From: Alphaproteobacteria bacterium
GTDB lineage: Bacteria > Pseudomonadota > Alphaproteobacteria > Micropepsales > Micropepsaceae
Length of the DNA stretch: 64,000 bases
Assembly (NCBI GenBank): GCA_017308375.1
Contig: JAFKEW010000015.1
Coordinates: 1-64,000, forward strand
Reading direction: 5' to 3'
The notes under the pieces were generated by a model that was not told the DNA's origin, ran no database searches, and saw only the letters and a program-made list of their open reading frames with translations. The position numbers were made by a program, and so were the translations under genes. The number at the start of each line of letters is the position of its first letter. Within the stretch, counting starts at the first letter, position 1. Shown here in pieces: positions 8,318-17,988 of this stretch.

Positions 8318-8346
8318 GATTTAGAAGCATTACAATGTAATGTCAA
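8318..8346 (-). promoter_or_regulatory. ahpC promoter with a palindromic operator in the spacer
   Basis: On the minus strand TTGACA (8346-8341) and TAAATC (8323-8318) are separated by exactly 17 bases. The palindrome ATTACA-T-TGTAAT (8329-8341) overlaps the -35 edge and fills most of the spacer, where a bound repressor would block polymerase. The nearby TGCGAATGAGA (8309-8319) also resembles a half-site of alphaproteobacterial Fur/Irr-type operators. The identity of the regulator is inference. Confidence 0.7.
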
Positions 8347-8413
8347 GGGCTGGCCCCGGCTTTCTTGCCCTGCTGCCCCCCTCCGTCTCCCCCGGATCAG
8401 GTCCGGGGTCGCC

Positions 8414-8499
8414 ACCTCCCCCGTAAAAACGGGGGAGGAGAAATGCGTCACCATCCTCCCCCGCGCGCGGGGGAGGTGCGCCAACGGCGCGGAGGGGGC
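8414..8499. repeat. Dispersed palindromic repeat, copy 2 (double hairpin)
   Basis: Two hairpins stand in a row: CCTCCCCCGT/ACGGGGGAGG and CCTCCCCCGC/GCGGGGGAGG. They are followed by GTGCGCCAACGGCGCGGAGG, nearly the same tail as copy 1. Just upstream a further inverted pair, CCCCGGA/TCCGGGG, lies at about 8388-8406. The stretch 8347-8533 has no gene. Confidence 0.75.
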
Positions 8500-8533
8500 T
8501 CCCTCCGCAACCGGGGCGGGAACGTGGGATGTT

Positions 8534-10009
8534 CTAGGTGGCTTTGGCCTCGCCATAAGCGGGGGCGAGGATGTGCCCGAACACCGCGCGCACGATCAGC
8601 AGAAGCACAACGCCTGCCGCCATCAGCCCCGCATGCAGCAGCCAGAAATTCACCGCGCTCATCACGCTCAGAAGCCCGCCGATATAGCCGATCAGCATGT
8701 TGCCCGCGAACAGGTGCAGGTAATAGACCGCGATCATCGTCCCGCCGAGGCCCTTGGGCGCCGCGCGCGAATAAAGTGCCAGCCCCGTCGGCAGCACCAT
8801 CGAGAAGCCGAGATCGTTGACGATGTGAAAGCCGAAGGCCCAGAAGATCGAAACGGGGTGGCCGGTCAGCGAAACCCGCCATGCCGCGGCCGCCAGCACC
8901 AGCGGCGCAAAGGCGCTGATCGCAGTGCCGATGACGATTTTTGTGATCTCGTCCGGCTCGGTCCAGCGTTTGGACCACCAGCGCCAGAACCAGATCACCA
9001 GTGCCATCAGCCCGGTTGAAACGAACGCATCGACCGACAGCATCCAGGTGATCGGCATGGTCTCGCCGAAGAACACAAGCTGGAAGTTCTTCTCCGCCCA
9101 GATCAGATAGGCGTTGAAGATTTCCTGATTGCTGACCAGTGACAGCGCCAGGACCGGCAGCAGCGCCACCAGAATGGCGATCACGCGCCAGTCCTTACCC
9201 GTCAGCGGCGGGCGCTTTGCGGCCTGGCTTTTATCGCGCGCGGGCTCCGGCGGCAGCGCGTAACGCCCGGTGAGATAGACGCCGAGCCCGATCACCATGC
9301 CGACACCGGCGGCCCCGAAGCCCCAATGCCAGCCGACCGTCTGCCCCAAGGTGCCGCACACCAGCGGTGAGACGATCACCGCGATCTGGATGCCGAGGAA
9401 ATAGATCATGAAACCGTCGGCGCGGCGGGGGTCGTTCTCGGCATAAAGATCGCCGACCTGGGCGGCGATATTGCCTTTGAAACAGCCCACGCCCAGCAGC
9501 AGGCACGACAGCGCCGGCAGCAAACTCGCCTCGAACGCCATCAGAAAATGGCCGAGCGCCATCAGCGATGCGCCGATGATCACCGTATGCGTCCGCCCCA
9601 GCACGCGGTCGGCCAGCCAACCGCCGAAAAGCGGGGTGACATAGACAAGCCCCGCGTAGAGCCCGAAGATCACGCTCGCCAGTGCCTGCGGCGACAGCGG
9701 CCCATAGACCGCCTGAATGGCATGCGAGAAGGGCTGAAAGCCCCACACCTTGCCGATATGTTCGGGCTTGAAGAGGTAGTTCGTCATGTAGAGGACGAGC
9801 AGCGCCTGCATCCCGTAATAGGAAAATCGCTCCCACACCTCCGACATCGACAGCCAGCCGAGCCCCGGCGGATGGCCGATGAACGATCGCTGGGTCCGGG
9901 TCTTCTGCTGGAATTCGTCGAGTGGCGAGCGTATCGCGGCGCCGCTCTTCACCTCGGCCGCCATGGCCAGGTCTTCCGCCTCTTCGGCTCCCGTTGTGCT
10001 CACGCGCAT
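8534..10009 (-). CDS. POT/PTR2 family proton-coupled peptide transporter
   Basis: This inner-membrane proton-coupled symporter for di/tripeptides has 491 residues and about 12-14 hydrophobic segments. The POT signature ExxERFxYYG is present as EVWERFSYYGM near residue 55. The second family motif region is GGWLADRVLGRTHTV, followed by GVGCFKGNIAAQVGDLY. I chose the ATG at 10009 (MRVSTTG), giving a 45-residue cytoplasmic tail before the first membrane segment. The ATG at 9961 is also possible. It is divergent from yebC. Confidence 0.88.
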   Translation of the reverse strand: MRVSTTGAEEAEDLAMAAEVKSGAAIRSPLDEFQQKTRTQRSFIGHPPGLGWLSMSEVWERFSYYGMQALLVLYMTNYLFKPEHIGKVWGFQPFSHAIQAVYGPLSPQALASVIFGLYAGLVYVTPLFGGWLADRVLGRTHTVIIGASLMALGHFLMAFEASLLPALSCLLLGVGCFKGNIAAQVGDLYAENDPRRADGFMIYFLGIQIAVIVSPLVCGTLGQTVGWHWGFGAAGVGMVIGLGVYLTGRYALPPEPARDKSQAAKRPPLTGKDWRVIAILVALLPVLALSLVSNQEIFNAYLIWAEKNFQLVFFGETMPITWMLSVDAFVSTGLMALVIWFWRWWSKRWTEPDEITKIVIGTAISAFAPLVLAAAAWRVSLTGHPVSIFWAFGFHIVNDLGFSMVLPTGLALYSRAAPKGLGGTMIAVYYLHLFAGNMLIGYIGGLLSVMSAVNFWLLHAGLMAAGVVLLLIVRAVFGHILAPAYGEAKAT

Positions 10010-10171
10010 CCGCCCGTTTTTTTCGCGCGCACACTCCACGATGCGGGAAAACGAGGCAAGTGAGCGCCGGCCCCGGCCCGCCGTCCTTCGGTCACCGTTC
10101 CGGCCCACCCTCTTGAACCATCCCCCTGCCCACGGTTATTTCACCGCCCTCAACCGAGACGGGGTCCCCCG

Positions 10172-10918
10172 ATGGCCGGTCATTCCCAGTTCAAGAACAT
10201 CATGTTCCGCAAGGGGCGCCAGGATAAGGAGCGCTCCAAGCTCTTCTCCAAGCTCGCCCGTGAAATCACCGTCTCGTCCAAGCACGGCCTGCCCGATCCA
10301 GCGCACAATCCGCGCCTCCGGGCGGCGATCCTGGCGGCCCGCGCCGAGAACATGCCGAAAGACAATATCGAGCGTGCGATCAAGAAGGGGCAGGGCGGCG
10401 ACGGCGAGAATTATGACGAGGTGCGCTACGAGGGCTATGGCCCCGGCGGCACAGCCCTGATCGTCGAGGCGCTGACCGACAACCGCAACCGCACCGCCGC
10501 CGACATGCGCGCGGCTTTCTCCAAATATGGCGGCACCTTGGGGGAAACCAATTCGGTCTCCTTCATGTTCGATCATCTGGGGGTAGTCACCTATCCCCGC
10601 AGCGTCGGCAGCGACGACGACATGCTGGAGGCCGCGATCGAGGCCGGTGCCGATGAATGTATCTCGGCCGACGAGACGCACACCTTCCTCTCCGGCGTCG
10701 ACGGTTATGCCCAGGTGCGCGAGGCGCTGGAGGCGAAGCTCGGCGTGCCGGAGGCCGCGGCCATCGAATGGCGGCCGCAGAACGCGGTTCCGGTTCCCGA
10801 CGAGGCCGGCACCACGCTGATCAGGCTGCTGGAGGTGCTGGACGATCACGACGACGTGCAGCACGTCTACGGCAATTACGAATTGTCGGAAAAATTGCTG
10901 AAAGGGCTTGAGGACTGA
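10172..10918 (+). CDS. yebC: YebC/PmpR family protein (TACO1 family)
   Basis: The 248-residue protein has the full family signature: [20 protein letters not shown] at the start, [22 protein letters not shown], and [19 protein letters not shown]. Recent work on this family points to a role in translation at difficult motifs such as polyproline, besides older reports of transcriptional regulation. Its position upstream of ruvCAB is the standard order, but a Kef antiporter and an aldo/keto reductase have been placed between yebC and ruvC here. Confidence 0.95.
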   Translation: MAGHSQFKNIMFRKGRQDKERSKLFSKLAREITVSSKHGLPDPAHNPRLRAAILAARAENMPKDNIERAIKKGQGGDGENYDEVRYEGYGPGGTALIVEALTDNRNRTAADMRAAFSKYGGTLGETNSVSFMFDHLGVVTYPRSVGSDDDMLEAAIEAGADECISADETHTFLSGVDGYAQVREALEAKLGVPEAAAIEWRPQNAVPVPDEAGTTLIRLLEVLDDHDDVQHVYGNYELSEKLLKGLED

Positions 10919-10984
10919 CGCTTTCGCCTGTGCGCCGCCCGCTGCTGTGTTACAAAAATCGGCACAGCGAAGGATGCAGGCGGA

Positions 10985-12730
10985 ATGCCTCATGAGTCCC
11001 CACTCATCAGCGTCATTGTCATCGGGCTTGGCCTTGCCTTCGTCCTCGGCACGCTCGCGCAACGGCTCAGGATCTCGCCGCTGGTCGGCTATCTGCTGGC
11101 CGGTGTGGTGGTGGGGCCGTTCACGCCGGGTTTCGTCGCCGATCCCCGGCTGATCCTGCAACTGGCCGAAATCGGCGTCATCCTGCTGATGTTCGGCGTC
11201 GGCCTGCATTTCTCCGCCAAGGATCTGATCGCGATGCGCGCGATCATCCTGCCCGCCGCCATCATCCAGATTTCGCTTTCCACCCTGTTCGGCATGGGGG
11301 TTGCGTTTCTGCTCGGCTGGTCGGCCGGTGTCGGCATCGTGTTCGGTCTCTCGCTCTCGGTTGCCAGCACCATCGTCATGCTGCGCGCGCTACAGGAACG
11401 GCGCATGCTGGAAACCGATCGCGGCCGCCTCGCCATCGGCTGGCTGGTGGTGCAGGACATCGTCACCGTGCTGGTGCTGGTGCTGCTGCCGGCGCTCGCC
11501 GGTGTGCTGAAGGATCTCGGAACCGATCAGGTTCACGCGGTCAATATCGATGCGATCAGCCGTGCGCTTGCCATCACGCTCGGCAAACTGACCGCCTTCG
11601 TCATCGTGATGTTTTTCCTCGGGCGCCGCCTGATCCCGCGCATCCTGCATTACATCGCGCACACCGGCTCACGCGAATTGTTCCGCCTTGCGGTTCTGAC
11701 GGTGGCCCTCGGGGTGGCGTTTGCTGCCGCCGAGCTGTTTGGCGTCTCGATCGCGCTCGGCGCCTTCTTCGCCGGCATGATCCTGAGTGAATCGCCGCTC
11801 AGCCAGCGCGCGGCCGAAGAATCGCTGCCGTTCCGCGATGCCTTCGCGGTTCTGTTCTTCGTTTCGGTCGGCGTGCTGTTCAACCCTTCCGTCATCCTGC
11901 GCGAACCGGTGGCACTCGCGCTTGTGGTTGCGGTGGTGATTATCGGCAATGGCGGCGCGGTCTATTTCATCGTGCGCAAATTCGGCTACCCCCTCGGTAC
12001 CGCGCTCTTTCTCGGCGCGGGCTTTGCGCAGACCGGCGAATTCTCCTTCATCCTCGCCAATCTCGGTATCGGCCTCGGGCTGATGCCGGAAAATGCGCGC
12101 GACCTGATCCTCGGTGCCTCCATTATCTCCATTCTCGCCAACCCTTTCATGTTCGCGCTTGCCGAACGGCTGCGGCGCCGGGGCGAACCCCAGCCCGCAC
12201 CCGGTGTCGAGGAGGCGCCGGCCAAGCAGGAACCGGTGCTCGAACCGACCGGGCTTTCCGGTCACGCCGTACTGGTCGGCTATGGCCGTGTCGGCCGTCT
12301 GGTGGGGGACGGGTTGCGGCACGACGGCGTGCCGCTTCTGGTGATCGAGAATGCGCCGGAGGCCATCCGCCTGTTGCGCAATCAGGGCGTCGCGTTTCTG
12401 GAGGGCAACGGCGCCGACAAGCGCGTGCTGCAGGCGGCCAATCTGCCCGCCGCGCGCATCCTCTTCGTCGCCATTCCCGAAGCGTTCGAGGCCGGTCAGA
12501 TCGTCGAACAGGCCCGCCGGGCGGTGCCGGGCCTTCACATCATCGCCCGCGCCCATATCGAGGCGGAGGCCGATCACCTGCGCCAGTTCGGCGCCAACAC
12601 CGTCATTATCGGCGAGCACGAAATCGCCCGTGCCATGCTCGCCTTTGCGCACCAGCGTCCCGATATGGCCGCACCGGCAGCCCTGCCGCCGGCCTCCAAC
12701 GATGCCGCACCGGATGCAGTGCCGGGCTGA
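10985..12730 (+). CDS. CPA2-type monovalent cation:proton antiporter with RCK (TrkA-N) domain, YbaL/KefB-like
   Basis: The 581-residue protein has an antiporter domain of about 12 membrane segments (residues 1-395). A cytosolic TrkA-N nucleotide-binding domain starts near residue 427, with the glycine motif GYGRVG. It is expected to exchange K+ or Na+ for protons under control of a nucleotide or redox ligand. A proline-rich linker (400-420) joins the domains. The C-terminal TrkA-C domain is absent, as in YbaL. It sits between yebC and the ruv operon. Confidence 0.87.
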   Translation: MPHESPLISVIVIGLGLAFVLGTLAQRLRISPLVGYLLAGVVVGPFTPGFVADPRLILQLAEIGVILLMFGVGLHFSAKDLIAMRAIILPAAIIQISLSTLFGMGVAFLLGWSAGVGIVFGLSLSVASTIVMLRALQERRMLETDRGRLAIGWLVVQDIVTVLVLVLLPALAGVLKDLGTDQVHAVNIDAISRALAITLGKLTAFVIVMFFLGRRLIPRILHYIAHTGSRELFRLAVLTVALGVAFAAAELFGVSIALGAFFAGMILSESPLSQRAAEESLPFRDAFAVLFFVSVGVLFNPSVILREPVALALVVAVVIIGNGGAVYFIVRKFGYPLGTALFLGAGFAQTGEFSFILANLGIGLGLMPENARDLILGASIISILANPFMFALAERLRRRGEPQPAPGVEEAPAKQEPVLEPTGLSGHAVLVGYGRVGRLVGDGLRHDGVPLLVIENAPEAIRLLRNQGVAFLEGNGADKRVLQAANLPAARILFVAIPEAFEAGQIVEQARRAVPGLHIIARAHIEAEADHLRQFGANTVIIGEHEIARAMLAFAHQRPDMAAPAALPPASNDAAPDAVPG

Positions 12731-12745
12731 CCGCTCCGGTTCAGG

Positions 12746-13747
12746 TCAGGCGCCAGGTTTCTTCTCGCTGTCCAGCATCGTCATCTGTTCGGCCATATAG
12801 CGGTCGCCCTTGATCGCATCGGGCGGCACCGCCTGGTCGATGGCTTTGAGATCGGCCTCGCTCAGTTGAATGGAAAGCGCGCCCAGTGCCTCCGTCAGCC
12901 GTTCGCGCGTGCGTGCCCCGATCAGCGGCACAATGTCCTTGCCACGCGACAGGGCCCAGGCGATGGCAAGCTGCGCCACGCTGACGTTTCGTTCGCGCGC
13001 CAATGCGTCCAGCGTTTCGACCAGACCCAGATTGTGTTTCAGATTGTCACCGCTGAAGCGCGGCAGACGGCCGAGGAAATTGCCGCCCAGTTTGCCCTCC
13101 AGCGCCTTCTTGCTGATCAGCCCGCGCGACAGCACGCCGTAAGCGGTGATCGCGATGCCTTCTTCGCGCAGCCGGGGCAGGATGTGGGCCTCGATCCCGC
13201 GGGTGACGATGGCATATTCGATCTGCAGATCGCTGACCGGCGTCACCTTGTGGGCGCGTTTCACGGTCTCGGCCGACATTTCGCTCAGGCCCAGATGGCG
13301 GACATAGCCTTCGCGGATCAGGTCCTTGATCGTGCCCGCCACATCCTCGATCGGCACCGTTGGGTCCAGCCGCGCCGGGCGGTAAATGTCGATGTAATCG
13401 GTCTTCAGCCGCTTCAGCGAATAGGCGAGGAAGTTGCGGATCGCCGCCGGGCGCAGGTCGAAGCCGACAAAAGCCCCTTCGGGACTGCGCAGCGCGCCGA
13501 ACTTCACGCTCAGGACCGCATCCTCGCGCTTGCGCCCTTTCAGCGCCTCGCCGATCAGCATCTCGTTGTGGCCCATGCCGTAGAAATCGCCGGTGTCGAG
13601 CAGGGTGATGCCATGGTCCAGCGCGGCGTGGATGGTGGCGATGCTCTCCTTCTCATCGGACGCCCCGTAAAAGTCCGACATCCCCATGCAGCCCAGCCCG
13701 ATGCGGGAAACCTTCGGCCCGTGCCGTCCAAGCGTCTGCTGTTCCAT
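12746..13747 (-). CDS. Aldo/keto reductase (AKR13-like)
   Basis: This NADPH-dependent oxidoreductase has 333 residues. It shows the AKR barrel signatures D51 and Y56 in DTGDFYGMGHNE, K82 in SVKFG, and the cofactor region LIGARTRERLTEA near the C-terminus. The fourth tetrad residue, normally His, falls in IYRPARLDP (about residue 125), where Ala is found. That replacement is shared by many relatives of this subgroup. The ATG at 13747 gives the family N-terminus MEQQTLGRHG. Substrate is unknown. It is convergent with the antiporter and divergent from ruvC. Confidence 0.85.
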   Translation of the reverse strand: MEQQTLGRHGPKVSRIGLGCMGMSDFYGASDEKESIATIHAALDHGITLLDTGDFYGMGHNEMLIGEALKGRKREDAVLSVKFGALRSPEGAFVGFDLRPAAIRNFLAYSLKRLKTDYIDIYRPARLDPTVPIEDVAGTIKDLIREGYVRHLGLSEMSAETVKRAHKVTPVSDLQIEYAIVTRGIEAHILPRLREEGIAITAYGVLSRGLISKKALEGKLGGNFLGRLPRFSGDNLKHNLGLVETLDALARERNVSVAQLAIAWALSRGKDIVPLIGARTRERLTEALGALSIQLSEADLKAIDQAVPPDAIKGDRYMAEQMTMLDSEKKPGA

Positions 13748-13877
13748 GGCTGTGATCCTTCCGATGCTGGCCGCAGGATACCATGGTGGAATCCGCACGC
13801 GGCAGGCAACCGTCGGTCCCGGTTGCACCCGGCGCCAAGGCCGGGGACACTTGTTTTCGATTCGTTCGGGTGTGGCG

Positions 13878-14384
13878 ATGATCCGGTTGCGTGTTTTGGG
13901 GATTGATCCCGGCCTTGGCCATATGGGCTGGGGCGTGATCGACGTGGCCGGTTCGCGGCTGACCCATGTCGCCCATGGTGTGATCGCGACGCCGGCCAAA
14001 CTCGAACTCGCCAACCGGCTTTTGATCCTGCACAGCGCGCTGATCGGCATCATCGGGCAATACCGGCCCGGCACCGTCTCGATCGAACAGGCGTTCGTGC
14101 ACAAGGATGCGCAGGCCGCGATGAAAATCGGTCAGGCGCGCGCGGTGGCCATGCTTGCCGCCGCGCAAAGCGAACTCGGCATCGCGGAATATGCCCCCAA
14201 TCATATCAAGAAAAGCGTGGTCGGCGTCGGCCATGCCGGGAAAGAACAGGTTCAGGCCATGATCCGCCGCCTGCTTCCCGCCGCCCAGGTGGATCAGGCC
14301 GATGCGGCCGACGCGCTCGCCTGCGCCATCGCGCATGCCCACCTCGCCAGCAGCCAGATGCACGTCGCGGCGCGCGCCACATGA
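13878..14384 (+). CDS. ruvC: Crossover junction endodeoxyribonuclease RuvC
   Basis: RuvC cuts Holliday junctions. The 168-residue protein has the four acidic metal ligands: D10 in LGIDPGL, E70 in SIEQAF, and D142 and D145 in QADAADALACA. The ATG at 13878 is the first in frame that gives the family N-terminus. Its last bases overlap the ruvA start (ATGA), so the genes are translationally coupled. Confidence 0.96.
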   Translation: MIRLRVLGIDPGLGHMGWGVIDVAGSRLTHVAHGVIATPAKLELANRLLILHSALIGIIGQYRPGTVSIEQAFVHKDAQAAMKIGQARAVAMLAAAQSELGIAEYAPNHIKKSVVGVGHAGKEQVQAMIRRLLPAAQVDQADAADALACAIAHAHLASSQMHVAARAT

Positions 14385-14989
14385 TTGGAAAACTGACCGG
14401 GGTGGTGGACAGCGTTGCGGCCGATCACGCGGTGATCGATGTCGGCGGTGTCGGCTATGTGGTGCAATGCCCGGCATCCACCTTGGCGAAACTGTCGGCG
14501 GGCGCCCACGCCAGCCTGATGATTGAAACCCGCATCACCGATGAAACCATCCGGCTTTACGGCTTTGCCGGGGTGGAGGAGCGGGAGTGGTTCCGCCTTC
14601 TGCAAACGGTGCAGAATGTCGGCGCCCGCGTCGCGCTCAATCTTCTCTCCGTGCTGGCACCGCCCGATCTCGCACGCGCGATCGCGCTGGGGGACAAGGC
14701 GGCCATCGGGCGGGCGCCCGGCATCGGGCCCAAGCTCGCCAGCCGCATCGCCTCGGAATTGAAGGACAAGGCGCCCGGCCTGATGATGCGCGGGGCCCAG
14801 TCCGCGCCGGAGGCATCGCCTGCCGCTGCGGCAGCCCGCGGCCGCGATGGTGAAGCGGTCGCTGCCCTCGTGCATCTGGGTTATTCGCAGATTCAGGCGG
14901 CGGAGGTGGTGGCCCGCGCCGCGCAGAGCCTGGGCGATGTGCCGCTCGAAGTGCTCATTCGCGAATGCCTGCGGCAGATGGCAAGATAG
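14381..14989 (+). CDS. ruvA: Holliday junction branch migration protein RuvA
   Basis: RuvA binds the four-way junction as a tetramer and loads RuvB. The 202 residues show domain I ([21 protein letters not shown]), the helix-hairpin-helix domain II ([39 protein letters not shown]) and a C-terminal domain III ([18 protein letters not shown]) that contacts RuvB. It overlaps ruvC by four bases and precedes ruvB by eight. Confidence 0.96.
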   Translation: MIGKLTGVVDSVAADHAVIDVGGVGYVVQCPASTLAKLSAGAHASLMIETRITDETIRLYGFAGVEEREWFRLLQTVQNVGARVALNLLSVLAPPDLARAIALGDKAAIGRAPGIGPKLASRIASELKDKAPGLMMRGAQSAPEASPAAAAARGRDGEAVAALVHLGYSQIQAAEVVARAAQSLGDVPLEVLIRECLRQMAR

Positions 14990-14997
14990 CGTCCGCC

Positions 14998-16056
14998 ATG
15001 GCCAACACATCCGCGCCCGCCCGCCTCGTCACCCCCGAACAGGGCAACGACGATTCCCTGGAGACGCATCTGCGTCCGCAGGTGCTGGCCGATTTCGTCG
15101 GCCAGGCCCAGGCGCGCGAAAATCTCTCGATCTTCATCGCGGCGGCGAAACAGCGGGGTGAGGCGCTGGACCATGTGCTGTTTTCCGGCCCGCCCGGCCT
15201 CGGCAAAACCACGCTGGCACAGATCGTGGCGCGCGAACTGGGGGTGAATTTCCGCTCCACCTCCGGCCCGGTGCTGGCCAAGGCGGGCGATCTCGCCGCC
15301 ATTCTGACCAATCTCGAACCGCGCGACGTGCTGTTCATCGACGAAATCCATCGCCTCAGCCCCGTGGTCGAGGAAATTCTCTATCCGGCGATGGAGGATT
15401 TCGAGCTCGACCTCGTGATCGGGGAGGGGCCATCGGCGCGTTCGGTCAAGATCACGCTCAACCCGTTCACACTTGTGGGCGCCACCACCCGCTCCGGCCT
15501 GATCACCACGCCGCTGCGGGACCGTTTCGGCATTCCGGTGCGGCTCAATTTCTATGCGCCGGAAGAACTGGTGGCGATCGTCGCCCGCGGCGCCCGCGTG
15601 CTGGGCTTCGATCTGACCGCCGAGGGCGCCCACGAAATCGCCGGCCGCGCCCGCGGCACGCCGCGCATCGCCGGGCGGTTGCTCAAACGGGTGCGTGATT
15701 TTGCCTCTGTCGGCGGCCACACGCGCGCCGATGCCGCACTGGCCGATGCCGCCCTGTCGCGGCTGGAGGTCGATGGCCGCGGCCTCGATGCCTTTGACCG
15801 GCGCTATCTCGGCCTGATCGCGGAATCGTTTCAGGGCGGCCCGGTCGGCATCGAAACCATCGCCGCCGCGCTGGGCGAAGCGCGCGATGCGATCGAGGAG
15901 ATTGTGGAACCCTTCCTGATGCAACAGGGTTTTGTGCAACGCACGCCGCGCGGCCGGGTGCTGGCGGCGGCGGCCTATGCCCATCTCGGCCTGCCTGCGC
16001 CCGCTGGTGGTGCGCAGGCCACCCTGTTCACGGACAATGACGATGACGGCCTCTGA
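14998..16056 (+). CDS. ruvB: Holliday junction branch migration ATPase RuvB
   Basis: RuvB is the hexameric AAA+ motor of branch migration. The 352-residue protein has Walker A GPPGLGKT (64-71), Walker B with DEIH (115-118), sensor region [18 protein letters not shown] including the arginine finger, and the C-terminal winged-helix domain ([10 protein letters not shown]). The ATG at 14998 follows ruvA closely. The 3' end overlaps the ybgC start. Confidence 0.97.
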   Translation: MANTSAPARLVTPEQGNDDSLETHLRPQVLADFVGQAQARENLSIFIAAAKQRGEALDHVLFSGPPGLGKTTLAQIVARELGVNFRSTSGPVLAKAGDLAAILTNLEPRDVLFIDEIHRLSPVVEEILYPAMEDFELDLVIGEGPSARSVKITLNPFTLVGATTRSGLITTPLRDRFGIPVRLNFYAPEELVAIVARGARVLGFDLTAEGAHEIAGRARGTPRIAGRLLKRVRDFASVGGHTRADAALADAALSRLEVDGRGLDAFDRRYLGLIAESFQGGPVGIETIAAALGEARDAIEEIVEPFLMQQGFVQRTPRGRVLAAAAYAHLGLPAPAGGAQATLFTDNDDDGL

Positions 16057-16492
16057 CAGTACGGTGGACTGGGAAAAGGGCTTCGGCCATTTCGACGGCA
16101 AGGTGCATGTGCTGCCCGTGCGCATCTATTACGAAGACACCGATCTTTCCGGCGTCGTCTATCACGCCAATTACCTGCGTTTCATGGAGCGCGGGCGTTC
16201 GGAATATTTCCGCTGCGCCGGCATCGCCCGGCTTGCGTCCCTTGATGGGCCGGAGCCGACCGCCTGGACCCTGCGCAAGGTTGCGCTCGAATATTTCCGG
16301 CCCGCCCGGCTCGATGATCTCGTCACGGTGCGTACGCGCTGCATCGCGCTGACGGGCGCGCGCATGGTGGCGGAACAGGCGATCCATGCCCGCGGCGAAC
16401 TTCTGGTTCAGGGCCAGGTGGAAGCCTGCATCATGACGAGGAAAAGTGTGCAGCGGTTTCCCGCCCGGAATTGCGGCTACCCAAAGTCCTAG
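16043..16492 (+). CDS. ybgC: Tol-Pal-associated acyl-CoA thioesterase YbgC
   Basis: This hotdog-fold acyl-CoA thioesterase is the usual first gene of the tol-pal operon. The 149-residue protein has the active-site signature [18 protein letters not shown]34 corresponds to E. coli D18 and H41 to its His. The ATG at 16043 overlaps the end of ruvB (an ATG at 16037 is also in frame), so ybgC is coupled to the ruv operon. The stop codon falls inside the inverted repeat at 16488-16532. Confidence 0.92.
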   Translation: MTASDSTVDWEKGFGHFDGKVHVLPVRIYYEDTDLSGVVYHANYLRFMERGRSEYFRCAGIARLASLDGPEPTAWTLRKVALEYFRPARLDDLVTVRTRCIALTGARMVAEQAIHARGELLVQGQVEACIMTRKSVQRFPARNCGYPKS

Positions 16493-16532
16493 AGCATTTC
16501 ACCGATTCCATGAAACGGTGAAATACTCTAGG
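16488..16532. repeat. Inverted repeat CCTAGAGCATTTCACCG at the ybgC 3' end
   Basis: CCTAGAGCATTTCACCG (16488-16504) pairs with CGGTGAAATACTCTAGG (16516-16532) with one mismatch in 17, loop 11 bases. The ybgC stop TAG is inside the left arm. The hairpin lacks a T-tract, so it looks more like a dispersed repeat or mRNA-processing hairpin than a strict terminator. A second weak hairpin, CCAAAC/GTTTGG (16556-16576), is followed by GTGGGTTTTTG. Confidence 0.75.
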
Positions 16533-16657
16533 TAACAAGACGATAGCGATTCGCGCCAAACTTCGGCCACGTTTGGGTGGGTTTTTGTGCGCTCCGGCCA
16601 AAGGGCGCGCGGATAAAGCGTCCGGATTTTCGCGATATTGCCGATGAGGGTCTTTTC

Positions 16658-17551
16658 ATGACGTTCAAGCACGTGTTCGCCGCGCTGGCGGCGGCATTGT
16701 TCCTGTCACTGTCTGCAGCACCCGTTCCGGCAATGGCGCAAGCCACCCCGCGCGCAGCCCCCGTCGGCGGCCCGGCAGGTGAGGCCCAGGAACTCGGCGC
16801 CCCGATGGCCGCGCCCACTGGTACGGTCGATGTGGCGCAGACGGGCGGCGACGCTGCCGCCGATCTGGGGCGAATTTCGATCGGTTCGCTGTTCTGGCGC
16901 GCCGATCCCATCGTCAAGGGCGTGTTCCTGCTTCTGGTCGCCGCCTCGATCTGGTCGTGGGTCATCATCATCAACAAATGGATCTTGCTGCGCAGCATCC
17001 GCAAAAGCTCGGAACAGTTCGAGAAGGTGTTCTGGTCGGGTCTGTCGCTGGATGAGCTTTATCAGCAGTTCTCAACCCGCAACGATCATCCGCTCGCCTC
17101 GCTCTTTGTTTCCGCCCTGCGCGAATGGCGCCGCGCCTTCGAGGGGGGCCCCCCTCGCGAATCCGCGCTCGGCGGCATCAAGGACCGGATCGGCAAGGCG
17201 ATGAACGTCACCATCATGCGCGAGATGGACGGGCTGGAAAAAAATCTCGGCTTTCTTGCCACCGTCGGTGCCACCGCGCCCTTTGTCGGCCTGTTCGGCA
17301 CGGTGTGGGGCATCATGAATGCGTTCTCGGCCATCGCGGCCCGGCATGACACCACGCTGGCGGTGGTTGCACCCGGCATTGCAGAGGCGCTGTTCGCCAC
17401 CGCCATGGGGCTTCTTGCCGCCATTCCAGCGGTGATTTTCTACAATCGCCTGGTGAACGAGATGGCGCGCTTCAACAACCGCCTGATCGGGTTCTCCGAC
17501 GAATTTTCGGCCATCCTCTCCCGCCAGCTCGATGAGAAGGCCGCCCATTGA
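16658..17551 (+). CDS. tolQ: Tol-Pal system proton channel subunit TolQ, with signal-like N-terminal extension
   Basis: TolQ forms the proton-driven motor with TolR. The 297-residue protein has the MotA/ExbB core with three membrane segments: near residues 90-110 (VFLLLVAASIWSWVIIINKW), about 200-222 (FLATVGATAPFVGLFGTVWG) and about 240-262 (GIAEALFATAMGLLAAIPAV). It also has an unusual start: a signal-peptide-like segment (residues 1-28, ending PAMAQA) and a Pro/Ala-rich stretch before the core. E. coli TolQ (230 residues) lacks this. The ATG at 16658 follows GAGGG. It overlaps tolR by one base. Confidence 0.94.
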   Translation: MTFKHVFAALAAALFLSLSAAPVPAMAQATPRAAPVGGPAGEAQELGAPMAAPTGTVDVAQTGGDAAADLGRISIGSLFWRADPIVKGVFLLLVAASIWSWVIIINKWILLRSIRKSSEQFEKVFWSGLSLDELYQQFSTRNDHPLASLFVSALREWRRAFEGGPPRESALGGIKDRIGKAMNVTIMREMDGLEKNLGFLATVGATAPFVGLFGTVWGIMNAFSAIAARHDTTLAVVAPGIAEALFATAMGLLAAIPAVIFYNRLVNEMARFNNRLIGFSDEFSAILSRQLDEKAAH

Positions 17552-17988
17552 TGGTTGCCACCACGCAAAGCCGCGATCATCGCCGCCGCCCGATGGCGGA
17601 CATCAACGTGACGCCCTTTGTCGACGTCATGCTGGTGCTTCTGATCGTGTTCATGGTCACGGCCCCGCTTCTGACCGTTGGCGTGCCGGTCGATCTGCCG
17701 AAAACCTCGGCCCAGCCGCTCAGCCAGGATCGCGAACCCCTGTCGATCAGCATCCGCCACAACGGGCAGATTTATCTTCAGAATACGCAGATCGCTGAAG
17801 ACAGTCTGGTGCCGCGCCTGAAGGCGATTGCATCGAACGGCTACGATCAGCGCATTTTCGTGCGCGCGGACCAGAGCATCGAATATGGCCGCGTGATGAC
17901 GATCATGGGCCAGTTGAATGCCGCGGGGTTCACGCATATCGGACTCGTCACAGATGCCCCCAAGCCCGATCGCAAGAACACGGATTAG
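17551..17988 (+). CDS. tolR: Tol-Pal system protein TolR
   Basis: TolR is the ExbD-like partner of TolQ. The 145-residue protein has a short cytoplasmic tail, one membrane segment (VTPFVDVMLVLLIVFMV) with the essential proton-carrying Asp D25 (D23 in E. coli), and a periplasmic domain. The ATG overlaps the tolQ stop (TGATG), and its 3' end overlaps tolA by 35 bases. Confidence 0.95.
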   Translation: MVATTQSRDHRRRPMADINVTPFVDVMLVLLIVFMVTAPLLTVGVPVDLPKTSAQPLSQDREPLSISIRHNGQIYLQNTQIAEDSLVPRLKAIASNGYDQRIFVRADQSIEYGRVMTIMGQLNAAGFTHIGLVTDAPKPDRKNTD

